The notes beneath the pieces were generated by a model. The model did no database searches. It had not been told where the DNA came from and was given only the letters and a program-made list of their open reading frames with translations. Position numbers and translations under genes: made by a program. From assembly GCA_003280445.1 (NCBI GenBank), contig QCEW01000001.1:52628-116627 (forward strand): DNA of 64,000 bases, given 5' to 3'. The first letter of the stretch is position 1, and the number at the start of each line of letters is the position of its first letter. This document shows positions 63,719-64,000 of the stretch, one piece after another. This DNA comes from Prochlorococcus sp. AG-363-A03. Lineage in GTDB: Bacteria; Cyanobacteriota; Cyanobacteriia; PCC-6307; Cyanobiaceae.

Positions 63719-64000
63719 ATGAGTGAATCAAAGGCGCCGCCCAAAACTCATAAAGCTCAAGGTGGTAAAGGAGTACTCATTACTTCTCCTGCATTGGATC
63801 AATTGTCTAGGCTTTGCAAAGAACAAGGCTCAGGAAAATTATTAAGGGTAGGGGTACGTTCAGGAGGTTGCAGTGGTATGAGTTACACCATGGACTTTGT
63901 ATCTACTGATGATATTCAAAAAGATGATGAAGTCTATGAATATTCAGTTGGTAGCAGTTCGTTTAAAGTGATTTGTGATCCAAAGAGTCTTTTGTATATA
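63719..64000 (+). CDS. HesB/IscA-family Fe-S protein, C-terminus cut by window end
   Basis: The frame starts at ATG 63719 and runs open to 64000 (94 residues). ITSPALDQLSRLCKEQGSGKLLRVGVRSGGCSGMSYTMDF carries the GGCSGMSY Cys motif of A-type Fe-S carriers; the two C-terminal cysteines would lie beyond the window. It is an Fe-S scaffold or carrier acting with the Suf system and lies beside crtQ. Confidence 0.92.
   Translation, partial: MSESKAPPKTHKAQGGKGVLITSPALDQLSRLCKEQGSGKLLRVGVRSGGCSGMSYTMDFVSTDDIQKDDEVYEYSVGSSSFKVICDPKSLLYI

Overview
The window looks like the chromosome of a marine picocyanobacterium of the genus Prochlorococcus. The DNA is AT-rich, genes are packed tightly, and many start codons are TTG or GTG. 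Cyanobacterial markers run throughout: PsbX, Ycf66, two high-light-inducible (Hli) proteins, a PetL-like peptide, zeta-carotene desaturase, SufBCDS, YggT/Ycf19, the DUF751-RbfA pair, DUF3120 beside NadB, and DUF2973, DUF4346 and DUF4912 proteins. A low-light-I (NATL-like) strain is a guess from gene order and base composition, not something shown here. I see no insertion sequence, prophage, CRISPR array, rRNA or obvious genomic island. This is core, housekeeping chromosome.

Layout. 1-5841: end of an acidic hypothetical protein, a one-helix membrane peptide, a stand-alone LigD-type 3'-phosphoesterase-like protein, SMC and a two-copy PRC-barrel protein. 5842-9268: LpxB-like glycosyltransferase, tRNA-Leu(AAG), biotin carboxylase AccC, YggT and PsbX. 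9351-14100: Ycf66, Hli, an SbmA/BacA-type ABC exporter, HIT protein and peptide deformylase. 14196-20887: S9 peptidase and the sufBCDS operon. 20888-21366 is a structured spacer. 21367-29893: DUF4912 protein with an elaborate leader, phosphoglucomutase, RarA fusion, phosphopantetheinyl transferase, Bcp, CoaX and CysH. 29965-36401: NDH-2, a cation-transport block (SLC13 permease, KtrB, KtrA) and AnmK. 36420-44663: ribbon-helix-helix regulator, small unknown proteins (one Nif11-like), ABC-F, HhoA/DegP protease, DUF2973, Hli, XseA/XseB and YihY. 44803-52289: inositol-phosphatase family protein, TolC-like protein, DUF512 radical-SAM-like protein, DUF3120-NadB and a VKOR-thioredoxin fusion. 52467-57807: PetL-like peptide, DUF4346, FemAB-like protein, RibD-type reductase, tandem PTPS and AroK. 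57794-64000: GST, DUF751, RbfA, GH3, HemD, SRPBCC protein, CrtQ and a truncated HesB/IscA gene.

How the genes work together. Most serve photosynthetic metabolism: Fe-S assembly (Suf, HesB), sulfate reduction (CysH), NAD (NadB), CoA and carrier-protein activation (CoaX, PPTase), fatty acids (AccC), tetrapyrrole (HemD), carotenoid (CrtQ), shikimate (AroK), disulfide formation (VKOR) and small photosystem subunits. Transport is represented by the SLC13/KtrB/KtrA block.

The most interesting unexplained material is non-coding. A 24-bp perfect hairpin and a second structured element lie between divergent sufB and its neighbour. The DUF4912 gene has a bulged leader hairpin carrying a 17-codon upstream ORF. 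A structured domain lies ahead of DUF3120-nadB. Among proteins, the RarA C-terminal fusion, the LigD_N-like protein, the tandem PTPS with one degenerate active site, and the Nif11-like peptide deserve a second look. Family assignments come from motif recognition by eye; no database search was run.
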